Positions 12,660 to 25,505 of a DNA stretch of 64,000 nucleotides are shown piece by piece. The stretch is from Gossypium raimondii (lineage: Eukaryota; Streptophyta; Magnoliopsida; Malvales; Malvaceae), in assembly GCF_025698545.1 (NCBI RefSeq), contig NC_068569.1, forward strand, positions 23,312,001 through 23,376,000. Reading direction: 5' to 3'. Below the pieces are notes generated by a model. It had not been told where the DNA came from. It searched no databases and was given only the letters and a program-made list of their open reading frames with translations. The translations under genes and the position numbers were made by a program. Numbering within the stretch: position 1 is the stretch's first letter; the number at the start of each line of letters is the position of its first letter.

Positions 12660-13935
12660 TGTAACAGTCCGATTTTTAGTGGTGTCGAAAACGGTAGTTT
12701 CAAAATCCTATTTTCGATATCAGAGTCCTTAAATATAATCATTATATTTTTACGAGGTTAGTATAAATGTTAATTAAGGTCTGGTTCCTTGATTTTGTCA
12801 AATTAATAGTTAATTAAGGTATAAAGATTAAATTGTAAATATAATAAAAATTAATCGCTATGAATTTTTAATTAACCCAATGACCAATTAAGTAATTGAA
12901 GCATTAATGTATAGTCAAACGGTGGTGGAGGCCAGTTGTAATCCACCAGATTAGTTAATTATGCTTATTGTTAATTAAGTAAAGGTTAATTAAATTAATT
13001 AAAGATTAATCTAAGTATATTAAAAGACAAAATTTAATGAAAACAAAACATTTTAACTATTCATCTTCCTCTCCAGTCTCCACCCGTAGCAAAAAGAGAG
13101 AATAGGGTTTGGAAGCTTCAATTTTTCGATCTTGATTTGATATGTTAAATTTAGTCTTTTCTTTATAATTTTTATACTTTTGAGATCGTGGGAGCTTGAT
13201 TTTGCTAGTCTATGTACCAATTTATAAAACTGTTAAAGTTTATGAAATTTTTCATTGATGAGTGCTTGAAGAAATTGATACTAAATTGTTAGATTTTAAA
13301 CTTAGAAGTGAAAAATAGCTGGTTTGTAAAGTTTAATTACTAGTTTTGAATATAAAGACTCTATTGTATAAATTTGAAATTGGTGTAAATTTTCTGTAAT
13401 TATAGATAGTAGAGAGTTTTAAAAGGATGTAATTGTGATTGGTTTTAAAATTTAAGCTCAAATTTGAAAATTTTACAATTTTAAATTTAGGAACTAAATT
13501 AAATAAAATGTAAAATTTTAGAGGCACTCAAAAAGCGAAATTAAACTGATTCATGCATATAATAGGATATTGTAAGATGTCTGGAATTGATAACTTGAAC
13601 TAAATTATTATAAAGATGGGGAATTGAGCCAAATCGAAGATAATCAAGGAAACGCAAAAATTGTTGATTCGTCCTTAAAGATTCGGTTGTTTATTGATTT
13701 TGTCAGGTAAGTTCATACGGTATGATTGTATTTAAATTGATATATATTTGAAGTATGAATTTGCGTAAGATTGATAGAAAATTGAATTGTTTGCAAATTG
13801 ATACAAAATGTGAGATATGAACTAAACCATAAAGAAATGATTACATGTGTTAAAGATATCTAGGTCATATTAGTAAAGGATAAGATACAATTAACTTGTC
13901 AATATAATTACGTGCACGTTAGTACAGGATATATG
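12660..13935 (+). mobile_element. Truncated LTR (same family as 1329-5485)
   Basis: It begins TGTAACAGTCCG and continues GTGGTGTCGAAA...GTAGTTTC, as does the LTR at 1329. It also shares the TTTGGAAGCTTC-type segment and a later ...GGTAAGTT splice-donor-like stretch. The expected 3' end (GGTTAAGG.TGTTACA) is missing, so the copy is truncated near 13935; that border is approximate. No coding domains. Confidence 0.5.
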
Positions 13936-15293
13936 TGATGATACGGAGTTTATTAACCTACAAAAATGAATGCACATATAATAAAACTCTAATGAAGGTA
14001 GCTAGATTACTATCCAAAAAGATTTCTCGTATAAAAAAGAAGAAACAAGATTTCTTGCCTACCTCGTAGAGTGGATGAACCAAAACAAAGCAGCAGCTGA
14101 AATTAGGAGGGAGGATTTATAACCACAAATCATCCACAATTTAACAGGTGCATAGGGATACTAATGGAATAAGCCCATAAACACAAAAATAGAAGGCAGA
14201 AGGGGTTTCCCTTGACCCCAATTTGCAGCATAAGAGCCTGAAATCGGCTCATTCGTAGTGGGCTGGTAACAAGGGCCACAATTTGTTGTTTTCAATCCTA
14301 TCCTAAACAATGGGACCATATTCATATATTCTGCTATGATAATAACTAGTTTATATATATAATTTTTCTGGAGCGAGGGATTTAAATCTTAATGAAACAT
14401 TAAATTTATCAAAAGCGTATCCAAAAAAAAATATTTTTTTCATTAATGTTATGAGATTTAAAAACATGTTAAACTATTCATACTTCTTTGAGAAAAAATG
14501 TACTTATATTTATTTATTTTATTATTATGCATATATGATGTACTTATATTAACTTTTTAATTGTTGTTCATATTTGGTAAAGGATTATTTGTAGAAACAT
14601 TCGTGGTATAAACTATTCATTAATTAATTAAGCATAAGAATGATTTTAAAATATATATTATAATCATTTTCATATTTTAATTGAAAATATTTAATAAATA
14701 TAGAAAACCATATATGCATATGCAGTGTCGTAAAGTACCATACGATTATTTTTTTATATTAGTTGTGCTATTTATAATAGTTGTATCTATATTTAAGTTT
14801 ATTATATCTAAGTAATTAGCATAACATTGATTAATAATTGCTAAATTAAATATACATTAAAAGATATGTGTTTAAAATTCAGCATTAATATTTAAGAAAA
14901 AAATTTGTTAGCAACCAAAATATCGTCACTACTTTAGGCATAAGCAAAGGAGAACTCAAATCTAGGAATTAAAAATTTTGTTAAAAATTATTAGGATTAA
15001 AAAAATCGAAGTAGTAATATTTATTACAAATAAAAATATAAGAAAAACCCTTGATAATTATTCATTAAAATGTGTTTTTGTTATTAATATTTTAATATAT
15101 ATTGATAATTCACGTAATATGTTATTACTTTTTTCGAAATTAATTTCTTGAACAGTAATGATGCCAATCACTTTAATTATCATTATCATTATTGTTTTCT
15201 AAATTTAGTTATTTGATTGTATTTTTTTTTTGGTAAAGAAAATAAACATGATAAGTTAATTACATAATAACTCTTTGGGCAATATTGCCATTA
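13936..15293. other. AT-rich intergenic DNA, nothing recognised
   Basis: No gene, RNA gene or bounded element found. About 14090-14300 is of lower AT content and might be a decayed repeat, but no frame persists. Confidence 0.45.
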
Positions 15294-15882
15294 GTTTGAC
15301 CTAGGGGTGTGCATAATTCGGGTAAAACCGAAAAAATTCGGTTAACCGACCGAATTCGGTTAATCGGTCGGTTAACCGAATTTTTTCGGTCGGGGGTCGG
15401 TTAATTTTTTTTATGATTTTTCGGTTAACCGAAAAAATCAATAAATAAAATTATCCAACCCAGCCCAAACTCAATTACCCAACCCAATTACCCAACCCAA
15501 TAAAATTAAAACTAAAGTTTACCCAATTACCCAATCCAATAAAACTAAAACTAAAAGACAACCCAATTTACTAAAGTCTAAAACTCAATTTACTTTAATA
15601 ATTTATAATTTTTTTAAATTTTAAAAAAAAAATTCGAGTAATTCGGGTATTTTTGGCAATTCGGTTAGTTCGGTTAATTCGGGTAATTTTTAACCAAAAA
15701 TAAAAAATATATAATTTTCGGTTAATTTGGTTAACCGACCTTATTAACCGAAAAAATTTCGGTTCGGTTAATTTTTTTTTTTAAAAATCGGTTCGGTTAA
15801 CGGTTAAATTTTTTGGAAGGTCGGTTAATTCGGTTATAATAATTTCGGGTCGGTTAACCGAATGAACACCCCTAGTTTGACC
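15294..15882. mobile_element. hAT-type MITE (573 bp) with 8-bp duplication GTTTGACC
   Basis: The perfect 8-bp repeat GTTTGACC (15294-15301, 15875-15882) flanks an element at 15302-15874. Its tips are TAGGGGTGTGCA and TGAACACCCCTA, inverted with one mismatch. The interior is saturated with CGGTTAACCGA-like palindromes from both strands. An 8-bp duplication and TAGGG tips are hallmarks of hAT elements. No transposase frame, so it is non-autonomous. It sits against a LINE remnant on its right. Confidence 0.85.
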
Positions 15883-16840
15883 GTAGAAGAAAGCGCTAGC
15901 ACCTCTTTTAGAATATCCGCAAATACCTTCAGCTTGTATCAAAGGCTATTTTGGCTAGGTCATATACAACCTTATTAAAATCTCTAGGGGAATGTTCTAC
16001 GGTCCAAGATCCCAGGTTCTCCAGAAGAAGATGAATACGCCTAATAATAACAGAGTTCAAACTTGTCAAGGAAGGACCCTAAATGACCTTGATTGCCTCC
16101 AAGCTATTTGTTTGAATCTTTACACCTGCATATTACATATCGTGAATGATGGTCAATCCATCAAGAATACCCATAATTCAGCATAAAAAATTGAGCAATT
16201 GCCCAAGTACCGATTATATCCTTTAATCCACTCCTCATTTTCGTCCCTTACTACAGTGTTTCCAGTAGTGACCTTAATCGCGCCATCTGTGTGAAGGCTG
16301 ATCCAACTTTTTGGTACCTGTACGTCTGAGCTCGACTCATACTATCTAAATGTGTGGTCCCTATGAAAAGAAATAATTTTTTTTGCCTATATATATGATA
16401 TCTTAATTGCCTCACCTGTATTTCATGAAACACCCTGAAAAATAAAAAGTTTCTAATTCTTCCAGATTCGCCAGGTAAGTAAACCAAATAAACAAGACCA
16501 ATTCACCTTTTCAGCTACGAATTGAGCAGGTTCCTGCAAATTAGACTTTAACCATTGAAGGAGGTCACTTGCAAAAAAATGCTCACTAATATCATTAGGA
16601 AGTACATGCATCCAAATTATTCCACTTCACATCTTTAGGGTTCCACAGTCTTTCCCGAATGTGCCAATAAGCACGTTTTAGAGAGAAAATACCATTCAAA
16701 GTACAAACCCAAATAATCCTATCATCACCTGCAAACAGATGAGGTGGGGGTATACCCACAATATGTCTAATTATATCCTCTGAAAACCAAACACAAAAAA
16801 AACTCCAAATTCCAATAGCTCTTCTCAATGATCATTTCAC
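15883..16840 (-). pseudogene. LINE remnant: RNase H and zf-RVT region
   Basis: Minus-strand translation of about 16300-16170 gives TDGAIKVTTGNTVVRDENEE... continuing WIKGYNRYLGNCSIFYAEL. This is the reverse-transcriptase-associated RNase H fold of plant LINEs. Further upstream, 16828-16595 reads ...IIWVCTLNGIFSLKRAYW, the segment that precedes the zinc-binding zf-RVT domain. The two are in different frames and separated by stops, so this is a dead 3' piece of a non-LTR element. The rest of the element is absent. The hAT MITE at 15302 adjoins it. Confidence 0.7.
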
Positions 16841-18514
16841 TGAGTAAATAGTCTAGATTATGACCTCCCCGTTCCTTTTGTTGATTGCATACATATATAT
16901 TTGGATCCTCGCCAACAATGTTTTGTGCTGGTGAATCAAAATATGAGTGTTGGAATCAAGATAATATTCGTAATCCAACTAGCCAAGGGTATTCTCAATG
17001 ACAAAAATATTGACTTGGTAGTTCTAAATGTTGATGAGACCCCATTAAAGGTGCTAAAGGTGTAGTGGTGTTTTGACAATATAAAGCTTGTTGAGAAACT
17101 AGTGAGACTACCACCTAAAATAGAGGTAGATTATTCGTTAAACTTTGTGGTAAAGAAGTGTTGATGCAACATGGGTAGTCAAAACACTATTGTAGTGCTC
17201 TATGGTGTGATTTGTCTAAATTGTTGAACGTAGGTTATAGACAACCAATTCTAGTAGCTTGTTGATTTATTATGGCTTAGCATAGATGCAAAGGTCCTTT
17301 TAGAGTTCTGTGATGAGTAGGCAAAGTAAATTGTTAGGATTCTATCTTTTAGATAGGTTTGAATGTGAGTTGTTAATGTAATTCAATCTATATCATTTAT
17401 GTAAAGAGGTATAAACTATAAATAGAGGCCTTCTCCAACCTCATTTGTACCATTCATCATTGAGTTAATCAAATACAGAGAGTATTTACTCTAAGCTTTT
17501 GTGCTTGTTTCGATTAGTCGTTTTCTCAACTTCGAGGGTTAAGGTTGACTTAGACAATTTGAAACAAATTCTCGTCCTAAAGTTGCATGGTTTACTTGGT
17601 TAAAGTTCGAGCCCATAACGCTTGCATAATACATTTGATTTTACAAGAAAAGAAGGTATGAAATAGTTATGTGATCATGTTAATATGCATTTTTATTTAA
17701 TTGATGCAATTTAATTATATTAAAAAAATCAAGTATTTATTAATTTAATCATTATTGAATTAATTTTTATCCTTTAATTATCAAATGTGATATTTAATAA
17801 TTGACCTTTATTTTTAATGTAATTACGTGGCATGATTTGAGTGAAAGTGATACATGCTAACATAGCATTATTGTTTCATACAATTCTCTCTCGCTCTCGA
17901 TACAAACATATATTAGATTATAACACATATCACTCACACAAGGTGGGTGGAGAAAAATTAGGTAATAAATACATTTATTCAAAATTTATATAAAAATCAA
18001 TTGAACGTTTTGTTGAAATAATAAAGTTAAAGCATTTAATATTCATTGTGTCACCGATTTAATTCGAGTTTTTATTGATTTGATATAAAAAAAACAAAAT
18101 AATAATTTTAATATATCAATCTTTAAAGAGAGAATTTTGTTGTATATCCATGCGGATGCAGTCCTAGAATTCGTTGTAACGTAAGGCAGTGTTGTTATTC
18201 CACAGAAGCGCAAAAACAAAGAGAAAAGCCAAAATTGGGAAAAGTAGTGCTATGCTGATATTTCAATGGATCTTTAACATATCATAAGATTCTTCACCAC
18301 CTTTGGAGAAAAGCTGAAATGGTAATCCCTTTTGACAGCGACATACTTCCACATGGTAAAAATAATAAAAGGAAAGAAATATGTCTACCGTTAAGCACCT
18401 TTTCAGTCAAAGAGGATCCTCTCTTTTGTGAATCTTAAAGAGTCCTTTTATATCATTTTTAAAAAATTTATGCCAAACAATATTATTTTCTATAAAATAA
18501 TATATGAATTATTA
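16841..18514. other. Intergenic with one LTR-like remnant
   Basis: About 17328-17618 resembles the LTR at 932-5729: a TATA region ACTATAAATAGAGG near 17415, then CAGAGAGTATTTACTC, and an end near AGCCCATAA. I could not fix its borders. The remainder is AT-rich with nothing recognised. Confidence 0.4.
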
Positions 18515-19019
18515 AATTGAATTTGCATAATAATTTATTTGGACCTTGACTTTACAAAAATATATCAGTTTAGCCCTTTATTTTAAATTTTTTATCTCTT
18601 TTAATCCTTAAATTTGTATTTTTTGTCAAATTACTTCAAAATGAATAAAAAATTAACATTTGCTAACTTTGTTGACATGACATACACGTGTATGCCACAT
18701 TAGCAATTAATTAATATTTTTAAATATAAAAATTTTAAAAAGTATAAATTATTTAAAATTTAAAAAGTATATATTAAAAAGTGCTAAAAATTTTAAAAAA
18801 TAATTTTAATTTTTAAAAAATTAATCAATCCCTGACGGGCTTTCACGTGGATGCCACGTCAGCAAAGTTAGCAAATGTTAATCTTTCTATCTATTTTTTT
18901 GGTGATTTGACAAACAATACAAGTTTAAGGGCTAAGGGGTGAAAAATTAAATACAAGGCTAAAATGATTTTTTTTTGTAAAGTTGGAGGGCAAAATAAGT
19001 CGTTATGCCAATTGAATTT
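18515..19019. mobile_element. MULE-type MITE B (485 bp) with 10-bp duplication
   Basis: AATTGAATTT at 18515-18524 and 19010-19019 bounds an element at 18525-19009. Its ends (GCATAATAATTTATTTGG and the inverse of ...CAAAATAAGTCGTTATGC) form an imperfect inverted repeat extending about 180 bases inward; both arms contain AACATTTGCTAACTTTG. A direct repeat of 9-10 bp with long arms suits a Mutator-like MITE. Non-coding. Confidence 0.75.
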
Positions 19020-20541
19020 ACGTATTATTAATAATTCAAATTCCAATTATGATCATTTTTGTTGATACAAGGCATAACAAAGGAGGAAATAGTGATGGTT
19101 CTGTGGAGGTTGGTCCACCTAGAGGGGCAAAGACTTGGAAAAGAACAAGAGAACAGATTGAAAGAGAAAGAGGAGAGATTTACTCAGAGTAACTTTAGGG
19201 TTTCAAATGATAATTTTTTCTTCATCAAGTGTGACGTGACAGAATAAATGTTCAATCCCATAAAATGCATAAGGGATATTCATGGGCGTGAAGAACATAC
19301 ATATCGTGAGATTCATCTTACTATGCATTGAACCAATACAAAGTTGTTATGCTTAAATGAGACCATTATTGTGTTGAAAGTGTGTTCACACTTGAGTAAC
19401 GTTGGTAGCTAAAAGTGAATGGTTTGAATCATAAAAGGGTGTCACTCTTCAAGTTTGGAAACGTGATCAACTAGGATACTACCTCACATGAAACCAAAAG
19501 AGAATTGAACATCTTCTGCTAAGATGGGTCTATATAGCCGAGGGGTCTAACAATTTTAATGAAGAAAAAGCGAAAACTAAAAGTAATCAATAAATTAGGA
19601 TAGTCATTTAAATCAGGTTGATATCAATACGTGAGATTTTTTTAAGGTCTGATTTGTATTTAAACTTTAAGCAAATGTTGAATTTGAAATGCTATATTTT
19701 ATGTATGTATGTATGTACGGTCCATGAACACATCGGATGTCACAATAGCGTAGCCGTCAATTTAGTCATCATCTTTATTTATGCAAGTGGATGTAGTTAA
19801 AAGAAATTATGGATGTTAATCAAGTTTGTGTGATATAATAAAAGCCTTTCATTGGAATGGAATTATAATTGGAATCAAATGAATGATGACTTGGGGGGGA
19901 GGGGGGCTTTGAAATAGAAGGCCAAGTCGGAGGATGCAACGGCGAAGGTGGTGAGTGGCCCGCAGCCTTTAACGTTACAATATTTTAATGGTCGTCCGCC
20001 GTCTAAAAGCAAGCAGGTGCCACCAAGAATCTAGTAAGGTTGGGTTGAATATAATTGGTGAAGGGTGGGGTCAGCATCAGTCACCCCCACATGGAAACTT
20101 TAAACCCCTAAACCCATGGATGGGTCCATAGCTTTTCATTTTTTTCTGCTTCTTGTTGGCCACTGTTTTTAAACTGCGATACTGACTGCACAGCGCGCGC
20201 TCCTGATAAAGCCGAACGGCCGCCTATTTTCCTTTTTTTTTTATATTTTTTAATTATTACTTTTTCTATTTTCTAATAATCTTACTAGTCAACTTTATTC
20301 AATTATGTAAGAAAAAAAAATACCTGGTACACACACTAATCATAAAATTGCAGTACGTACAAGTAGTAAACTTGCTTTACACTTTCAAGTTTCAACCATC
20401 CTCTCCAGTAATTATGTTATGCTTTGGATTATCTGGTATATTTTATTTTTTATATTTTAATAATTTGTATCATACAGATATATATATTTAAGAGATAAAT
20501 GCAAACGGGTATAATTCTTTTATTTACTAAATTTTCATTCT
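19020..20541. other. Intergenic, decayed repeats
   Basis: About 19080-19190 reads in one frame as a Gly/Arg/Glu-rich peptide (GPPRGAKTWKRTREQ) that resembles retroelement ORF1-type sequence, but it is too short to assign. A short (ATGT)n run lies near 19700-19717. Nothing else is supported. Confidence 0.35.
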
Positions 20542-20621
20542 ATATACCACTCAAACTCGAATAGAGATACTCCAGCACTGCTTCCTAAGAGCAGCGTATG
20601 TACCAATTTCACCATAGCGGC
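20542..20621 (-). pseudogene. trnL-UAG: Plastid tRNA-Leu(UAG) gene copy, decayed (NUPT)
   Basis: The minus strand from 20621 reads GCCGCTATGGTGAAATTGGT, then ...ACGCTGCTCTTAGGAAGCAG. This is the 5' half and anticodon arm (loop containing TAG) of chloroplast tRNA-Leu(UAG), as I know it. The T-arm region (TTCGAGTTTGAG) is mutated. The 3' acceptor strand (GTGGTAT) no longer pairs with the 5' GCCGCTA, so it cannot be a working tRNA. Following bases (ATATAGAATG) also resemble plastid sequence downstream of trnL. It is best explained as a short plastid-to-nucleus transfer. Confidence 0.8.
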
Positions 20622-20829
20622 TTGCTCGAAATTATAATAACTCATTTTTTAGTCAATCATTGAGATTGAAGGTGTAAAATGATCATGAAAGTTTTTATAT
20701 TAGGAGTTAAATTTTATTTTGTCCATCTACTGAAAAAGAAGAAGCAAAAAGAGCAAATTATTCCTTCATGTTAAATTTTTTATCTATCTTTAGTATTAAT
20801 TAAAGACTAGCGAGTCTTGTGCTAGTAGA

Positions 20830-21122
20830 AATGAATGATTTCTTAATAGAGGATTAATTTGCTTTTTGATATAAGGTACATAGAAGGATTATATGAAACT
20901 ATGATTTCATATCATCTTTATCATTTTCAATAGGAGCAAATTTGCCTCCTAATTTTTAGCATTTTAGTTGGATTTGAATTTTTTCGGGAGGAATAATCTA
21001 ATTTATCATACTCCAACTCGAAAGAGATAAGGATGACGTGGAATTATAGTTTCATATAATCATTTCTAATGTATAGAGATTAATTCACTAATTTTTGAAT
21101 AAAAAAATAATCTGATTCATTT
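20830..21122. repeat. Imperfect inverted-repeat element (fold-back MITE)
   Basis: About 20873-20945 (GGATTATATGAAACTATGATT...) is mirrored by about 20990-21062 on the other strand (GATTATATGAAACTATAATT...). The similarity extends outward with more mismatches. Borders and target duplication are unclear. Non-coding. Confidence 0.45.
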
Positions 21123-22259
21123 ACCTTGTTCTAAACCCTTTGTGACCTTGATATTAACCCTTTCTTTAACAAAAGCCAATACAATATTTCATTTAAAAAG
21201 AACTCATATGGAGAAGAATAGAAAATCAAAGTGTCCATATCACTCCAAAAATATGCACATCTTTAAATTCAAATAAAATCCTTGAAGATTAAGTATGATA
21301 GCATTTACTTCCCGATTCCAATATGTGGTTGCTGAAAACTAGGTATTCTCTGTCATATCAACTTTGGTTCCAACCTAAAAGAGATGCAAAAACAAATAAT
21401 TAAACAAACACCTTGGTCCTTGCACATAGGAGTGGCTTTCAAATTTTCATTTGGCTACCAACAATTATTTATTAGCCTAAAAAAGTGGCCAAAATGAGTG
21501 AGGAACTCGAGACAATAGTTTATTTAACTTCCCAACTATCAGTGCAGGAATCTCTTAAGAGAAAATCCAAAATCCAACTTTTAATATATTATCTCCTTAA
21601 TTAGCATTTTCTATTGGGGGTTAGGTGTGAAATTGTTTATTACCTTCACATACAAATTTCAATCTCTTACTAAATCAAGCACATATTACCAAATATTTTC
21701 ATTTTTTATTTATTTATAAACTAAATGTTTTTATATTTAATTCTTTTTTTTCGTTTTGAGAAATTTTCTAGTAAGATTGAAGGTAGAAAGTACTCAAATA
21801 GAGACGGGGCATAATAATTTTTTTGGTGCACCAATTTTATTAGAAAATCCTTTCATCTATATATTTTCATTTTGTTAATCTTTAAATTTTATCTTTTCTC
21901 AATCCATTAAATGCTAACAATTTACTTGTGTACCAGTTAACAAATATTAATTTTTCACTTATAAAAATAAAATTTTAAAATTTAAAAGTGAAAAAATAAA
22001 TAAAAGAATAAAAAACATATTTTTAGTTGGAGGGCCCAAAGAAACTGTTTCTCGCGCTTCTCATAATTTATGATTACAGGCAAAGCCTAGTAAATGACAT
22101 GTAAAATTTGAACGATGACAACAAGTGGGAGTGAGAGAGAAAGAACACAAAAAGAGATAGATCCCTCTAACCTGATTCTACCAAGATTTTTTTCCTTGAA
22201 TGAATAAAAAAACCCAGATTTGAATCAAATTCAAAGAGGTTTTCAAGTCCGCGAAAGTC
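21123..22259. other. Intergenic upstream of the asparaginase gene
   Basis: AT-rich, no gene found. About 21805-21975 (GGGGCATAATAATTTTTTTGG...) resembles one arm of the MITE family at 18525, without a visible partner arm. Confidence 0.4.
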
Positions 22260-22267
22260 TATAAAAG
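22260..22267 (+). promoter_or_regulatory. TATA box of the asparaginase gene
   Basis: TATAAAAG, 96 bases before the ATG at 22363, in an otherwise GC-richer leader. This is a typical plant TATA position. Confidence 0.6.
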
Positions 22268-22362
22268 GGGTCCAAGGTTTTAGTTTTTACGTAGCAAAGC
22301 AAAGAGTGCCTAGGCGAAAGGTTAGAGAGGCAGAGAAAAGGCAGTGTTGAGAAGGGAGAGAA

Positions 22363-23718
22363 ATGGGGGCCTGGGCAATAGCAGTGCATGGTGGTGCTGG
22401 TGTCGACCCTAATCTCCCTAAAGAAAGACAAGAGGAGGCTAAGAGACTCCTCACTCGTTGCCTTGATATTGGAATCTCTGCTCTCCGCTCTAACCTCCCC
22501 GCCATTGACGTTGTAGAGCTTGTCGTATGTTCCCTCCGCCCCTTCCTTTCCCTTTAATCCCTTAAAATAGAATGGAGATTATACATATAGCAAGTAAAAT
22601 GGAAAAACCATCAGATTCCACATTTTATTATCTCTGAATTTGGATTTTGTTTTGGTATAGGTGAGAGAATTGGAAACCGATCCTCTGTTTAACTCCGGGC
22701 GTGGATCTGCCCTCACGGAGAAAGGAACGGTGGAAATGGAAGCCAGTATTATGGATGGTCCGAAAAGGCGGTGCGGTGCCGTTTCCGGGTTAACCACCGT
22801 TAAGAACCCAGTTTCCCTTGCCCGACTTGTAATGGAAAAATCACCACATTCGTATCTGGCCTTTTCAGGCGCCGAAGAGTTTGCCAAGAAACAGGTTCGT
22901 AGTTTGGTCCAAATCCCACGTTTTTTTTTAAATGCTTTTCGAATCTTAGGTTCAGCAACACACGCGTCGAAGTCTGACACCTGACACTGTCAGGGACAAG
23001 TTTGGGTCTACTTAGATTAATGGTTTGGATTTGTTGCAGGGCGTGGAGATGGTGGACAATGAATACTTCATTACCGAAGATAATGTCGGGATGCTCAAGT
23101 TGGCAAAAGAGGCTAACTCTATCCTGGTATACGTTTAAGATTTTACACTACTTTCCCTCTTAAAAAACTTCATCCATGCAGTGGGACGATGGCTAACGTT
23201 TCCTAGTATTGTCTTCTGGTCAGTTTGATTATCGTATCCCTGCTGTTGGCACCTGTGGAGCCGGTGCCGCCATGGACAGTCCTTTGCAGATGAACGGGCT
23301 GCCAATCAGTGTCTACGCTCCGGAGACAGTCGGGTGCGTGGTGGTTGACAAGCAAGGCCGATGTGCTGCCGCCACCTCCACCGGTGGGCTCATGAACAAG
23401 ATGAGTGGAAGGATCGGTGACTCGCCACTAATAGGATCGGGGACCTACGCATCTGAGTTATGCGGGGTGTCGTGCACCGGCGAAGGGGAAGCAATCATCC
23501 GGAGCACACTGGCGAGGGAAGTGTCTGCAGTGATGGAATACAAAGGGTTGAATCTGCATGAGGCGGTGGATTATGTGATAAAGAATAGGTTAGATGAAGG
23601 CAAAGCGGGGCTGATCGCGGTGTCCAAGGACGGTGAAGTGGCATGTGGGTTTAACACCACCGGGATGTTTAGGGGCTGCGCCACTGAGGATGGGTTCATG
23701 GAGGTGGGTGTCTGGTGA
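22363..23718 (+). CDS. ASPGA1: Isoaspartyl peptidase/L-asparaginase (325 aa, 4 exons)
   Basis: N-terminal-nucleophile hydrolase that splits asparagine to aspartate and ammonia and removes isoaspartyl residues from damaged peptides. Exons: 22363-22524, 22661-22894, 23040-23126 and 23224-23718, all with GT/AG borders and phase 0. The start [13 protein letters not shown] carries the family's N-terminal HGGAG motif. [11 protein letters not shown] and MEASIMDG follow in exon 2. The precursor should cleave itself before Thr196 in ...[11 protein letters not shown], freeing the catalytic threonine of the beta chain, and TSTGG (212-216) and the RIGDSPLIG substrate loop follow. The length is close to the plant family (about 315-325 aa). 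It resembles Arabidopsis At5g08100 more than the potassium-dependent At3g16150 in my recollection. A TATA box lies at 22260 and a polyadenylation signal AATAAA at 23833. The gene looks intact. Confidence 0.95.
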
Positions 23719-25488
23719 AACGTCAATGGGTTGCCCTAAGAGAGATTTGATTTTTATGTCTTTAGGTTTTAACCATGTGCTTCACAGTATCCCTGGTTTG
23801 GTCGGTCAATGTGTAATTGAAATGCCCCCATTAATAAAATTAGGATCTTCCGTATCAATATTGAATCATGACAAGTTTGATGCTTTAGATTCTTAATCTA
23901 TGGGATTAAAATCTTCAATGGGACAGCCAAAAGTTAAAAGTCTACCTCAAATAATTTGCGTTGCCATTATCATTTACGTTTCTGTCTGCATTGGTCCCCC
24001 ATTGAAAGCTGCCACTATTAAACACACATTGGTTATGCATATTTTGGAGACCCCCATCCAATCTACAGGACTGGAATGAAGTGTTCATTGTTTTATCTCA
24101 CAAAAAACTCACCACAATGTTCAATCTCTGATATTAGTGTTGTATCCAAAACAAAGTTATGGTTTGGTGGGATCGAGTTTTACACGTTTTATTAAAAGAA
24201 GTTAGTATATTATTTTTAATTATATTAAACTTTAAAGTAAAAGAATATTTGTTTATCGAACTTGAGCCTGATATCCATTGGCGGGATCGAGTGTTAAAGG
24301 TTGAAACTTATTTTGGCACCTTTTGGCGGCTCCCGTTTCCAATGGCTGGAATCCATCAAACGAAACAACAGAAAAATTATAATTTTAAACAAAGATTCAA
24401 ACTTGTGACTAGATTCCGAACCCTAAAACGACAGCTACCGAATGGGGCTTGAGGCTCAGAACACGAGATTCTAATTTCATGGGTAACACACCACATCTGC
24501 TTGGAACCACCCTACTTTTTATTTTATTTTTCCAACTAGTGAGAAAGCGGGTTGACTAATATAAAGGTATGGCAACATGCATGTATCTAGTAAAATCCAT
24601 TACATATCAAAATATTTATATAAAAATAATGATGATCAAAATACCTCTCAAAGTCATATTTTATTATTTTACAAAGTACAGAGTTTTTAATACAGCATGC
24701 CTTGGCTGTACCATGCCACCTTTTTCTAAGTTTATGTAGAACAAGTATGATGTTTGCAACTCTTGAAGTTATGTCGTCTCAATTTCATTAAGTAGGAAAG
24801 TGGACTACCTACTTTTTTGTATCAGTATGACTTCCAAACCCTATCAGAATCTCCAGTTTATGATCAGGTTTAAGTTTATTGAACCTGCACAACATTTTCC
24901 TGGAAAAGACACAATTTGAGTTTGCATCATTATCAGTATCCAAGGTCCAAGGAGTCAATACCTAACACAGAATTTCACTTTGAATGCTGCCAAAATTTAT
25001 AAAAAGAAAAGAAAAGATACTTTAGTTCTTAGTAGAATTTTCTACCAAATCATGTGGGCTGCTGCTATTTAACATGATGAATCCAAGAAATGAATCTTAG
25101 ACCAAATATACTGTGCTGGGTCTCCTTGTTCCTTTCAATTACCCCAGTTTTTCCTCCCTCTTCCCGAATTTTCTAATCAAGATTCATGATAGAATCTTGC
25201 ACCAAATCTACCCTCTCCAATCAACGTCCTTTAAAATTTCAAAGCTAGCAAGCCCTTTTCTATGACTTTGTTTCCTTCTCTTTTGCTTTTCACATTTAAT
25301 TTAATAATTAAAGGGAGTATCTAAAATAAATAAATCATGGGCCTGCAATTTCAAAATCTATGAAATTGTATATTCAAGGTTGATACCAGAATCTCACGAC
25401 GGATCCAAATAATTTAATCGCCTTATTGTTTTCAAACTGAACTCCCCTCGTTTTCACTCTCTTATACCCTTCATTGCTAAAATTCAAT
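23719..25488. other. Asparaginase 3' region and intergenic DNA
   Basis: AATAAA at 23833-23838 is the likely polyadenylation signal. Beyond it I find no gene. The 97-residue frame at 24159-24452 has no domain and biased composition. The LINE target site begins at 25488. Confidence 0.45.
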
Positions 25489-25505
25489 AATTTACTAGGA
25501 TTTTT
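25488..25505. repeat. LINE target-site duplication, 3'-side copy
   Basis: TAATTTACTAGGATTTTT, identical over 18 bases to 31283-31300. Long, A/T-rich duplications like this are produced by target-primed reverse transcription. Confidence 0.85.

Noticed and set aside
24159..24452. 97-residue frame after the asparaginase gene
   Set aside because: Biased composition, no domain, no upstream signals.
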